Shown: positions 63,794 to 64,000 of the stretch, piece after piece
Layout: the number at the start of each line of letters is the position of its first letter
Numbering within the stretch: position 1 is the stretch's first letter
Assembly (NCBI RefSeq): GCF_051401765.1
Contig: NW_027480467.1
Coordinates: 62,001 to 126,000, forward strand
Direction: 5' to 3'
Source of the DNA: Calliopsis andreniformis
Taxonomy: Eukaryota > Arthropoda > Insecta > Hymenoptera > Andrenidae
DNA length: 64,000 bases
Position numbers and translations under genes: made by a program
Notes under the pieces: model-generated
Seen by the model: the letters and a program-made list of their open reading frames with translations, nothing else
What the model was told of the DNA's origin: nothing
Database searches by the model: none

Positions 63794-64000
63794 TAGAGTA
63801 TCCTGAATTCTCATGGTACAATACTCAATCCACAATTTTCAATAATCAAATCTCAATCCTCAAACATCAATTCTCAACACTCAATCCTCAACACTCAGTC
63901 CTCTCTCTTCAGTCCTCCATCCTCAACCCTCAATCCTCAAGCGTCAATCCTCAATCCTCAATCCTCAACCCTCAATCCTCAGTCCTCAAACCTCAATCCC
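63794..64000 (+). repeat. B-type core at the right edge (partial)
   Basis: The anchor word is tagagta, followed by cctgaattctcatggt as in B cores 445 and 5536. The following ctctctcttc and aagcgtc words match about 7668-7730. The unit is cut by the window end. Confidence 0.85.

Larger units (their letters stand above)
445..63800 (+). repeat. Set of 101 core elements, anchor map
   Basis: Anchor coordinates by region. 445, 648, 2073, 2659, 3246, 3958, 4977, 5536, 5739, 7028, 7557, 7836, 8571, 8991, 9417, 10445, 10858, 11481, 12509, 13132, 14222, 14992, 15258, 15944, 16651, 17189, 17539, 18168, 18434, 19806, 20072, 20758, 21428, 22198, 22618, 22926, 23863, 24891, 25304, 25927, 26409, 27437, 27850, 28550, 29207, 29655, 30461, 30916, 31586, 31922, 32642, 33670, 34083, 34706, 35406, 36063, 36511, 36777, 38163, 38429, 39086, 39534, 39800, 41186, 41452, 42138, 42795, 43243, 43509, 44895, 45161, 45847, 46554, 47225, 47848, 48114, 48542, 48808, 49586, 50209, 50475, 51847, 52155, 52868, 53134, 53540, 54030, 54785, 55051, 55843, 56144, 57502, 58061, 58887, 59411, 59677, 60333, 60906, 62753, 63340, 63794. 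All are on the + strand. About 59 of the 100 intervals are exact multiples of 7; most of the rest are one base off. Positions were read by eye. Confidence 0.88.
1..64000. repeat. Heptanucleotide satellite array, whole window
   Basis: The entire window is built of 7-bp words related to tcctcaa (same repeat as tcaatcc; complement ggattga). No non-repeat island was seen, and both ends lie inside the array. The last four bases of the word (tcaa) are the most conserved; the first three vary (tct, tac, ttc, tca, tcg, ccc, acc). The consensus has no G on the + strand and is 43 percent GC. There is no protein-coding gene: the heptamer is stop-free in all three + frames, which creates long meaningless frames of period SSILNPQ, and the complement carries TGA every 21 bases. 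The array is organised into higher-order blocks listed separately. A eukaryotic satellite is the likeliest identity, but host and chromosomal location cannot be read from the sequence. Confidence 0.98.

Noticed and set aside
1..64000. CRISPR array
   Set aside because: Repeats are head-to-tail 7-bp words without unique spacers; the filler between cores is the same heptamer. No cas genes are present.
1..64000. Telomeric repeat
   Set aside because: The heptamer tcctcaa/ttgagga does not match the common telomere types (ttaggg, tttaggg, ttgggg and similar), and telomeres do not carry nested higher-order units of this kind.
1..64000. Reverse-strand genes
   Set aside because: The complement has a TGA stop every 21 bases in every frame of the consensus, and variants open it only briefly.

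Overview
The whole 64 kb window is one uninterrupted tandem-repeat array, and I find no gene of any kind in it. The basic unit is a 7-bp word, tcctcaa (equivalently tcaatcc). It runs in one orientation from base 1 to base 64000, so the array continues beyond both ends. Point variants of the word (tcttcaa, tactcaa, ttctcaa, tcatcaa, tccgcaa, tacccaa, tcctcag and others) are frequent, but the 7-bp register is kept almost everywhere. The + strand is nearly free of G. I saw no tRNA, rRNA, transposon, CRISPR array, promoter or terminator.

The organism cannot be named from this sequence. Tens of kilobases of a short unit organised into nested higher-order repeats (HORs) is typical of eukaryotic satellite or heterochromatic DNA, so a eukaryote is my best guess. 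Heptameric tandem repeats are known in some bacteria, so a prokaryotic source is not excluded.

Organisation. On top of the heptamer sits a 217-bp core made of exactly 31 heptamers, many of them strongly diverged yet still in 7-bp phase. I located 101 copies, all in the same orientation, by the heptamer tagaata or its variants; the first base of that word is called the anchor below. Cores fall into subfamilies A (common), B (only in the first 8 kb and the last 0.2 kb) and C (17 copies). Anchor-to-anchor distances repeat exactly: 266, 413, 448, 623, 657, 686, 1028 and 1386 bp. These intervals join into larger units.

Layout. 1-8.4 kb: older-looking, diverse flank with B cores and a 1.5-kb duplication. 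8.4-13.1 kb: first E-F-G blocks (1028+413+623 bp). 13.1-20.8 kb: mixed blocks and the first C-A pairs. 20.8-30.2 kb and 30.9-37.3 kb: a large segment and a shortened mosaic copy of it. 35.4-45.8 kb: three successive near-identical units of 3023, 3709 and 3709 bp. 45.8-55.8 kb: shuffled pieces of the same blocks, including copies of 17.7-19.1 kb sequence. 55.8-64 kb: more diverse flank with small local duplications and a return of a B core.

The many open reading frames on the + strand are artefacts. A heptamer without stop codons is open in all three frames and always gives the peptide period SSILNPQ, while the complement has TGA every 21 bases in every frame. Most of the apparent proteins start inside the core and end at the next one. 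The biology here is satellite evolution by slippage, unequal exchange and segment copying, with several recombination junctions readable at the base level.
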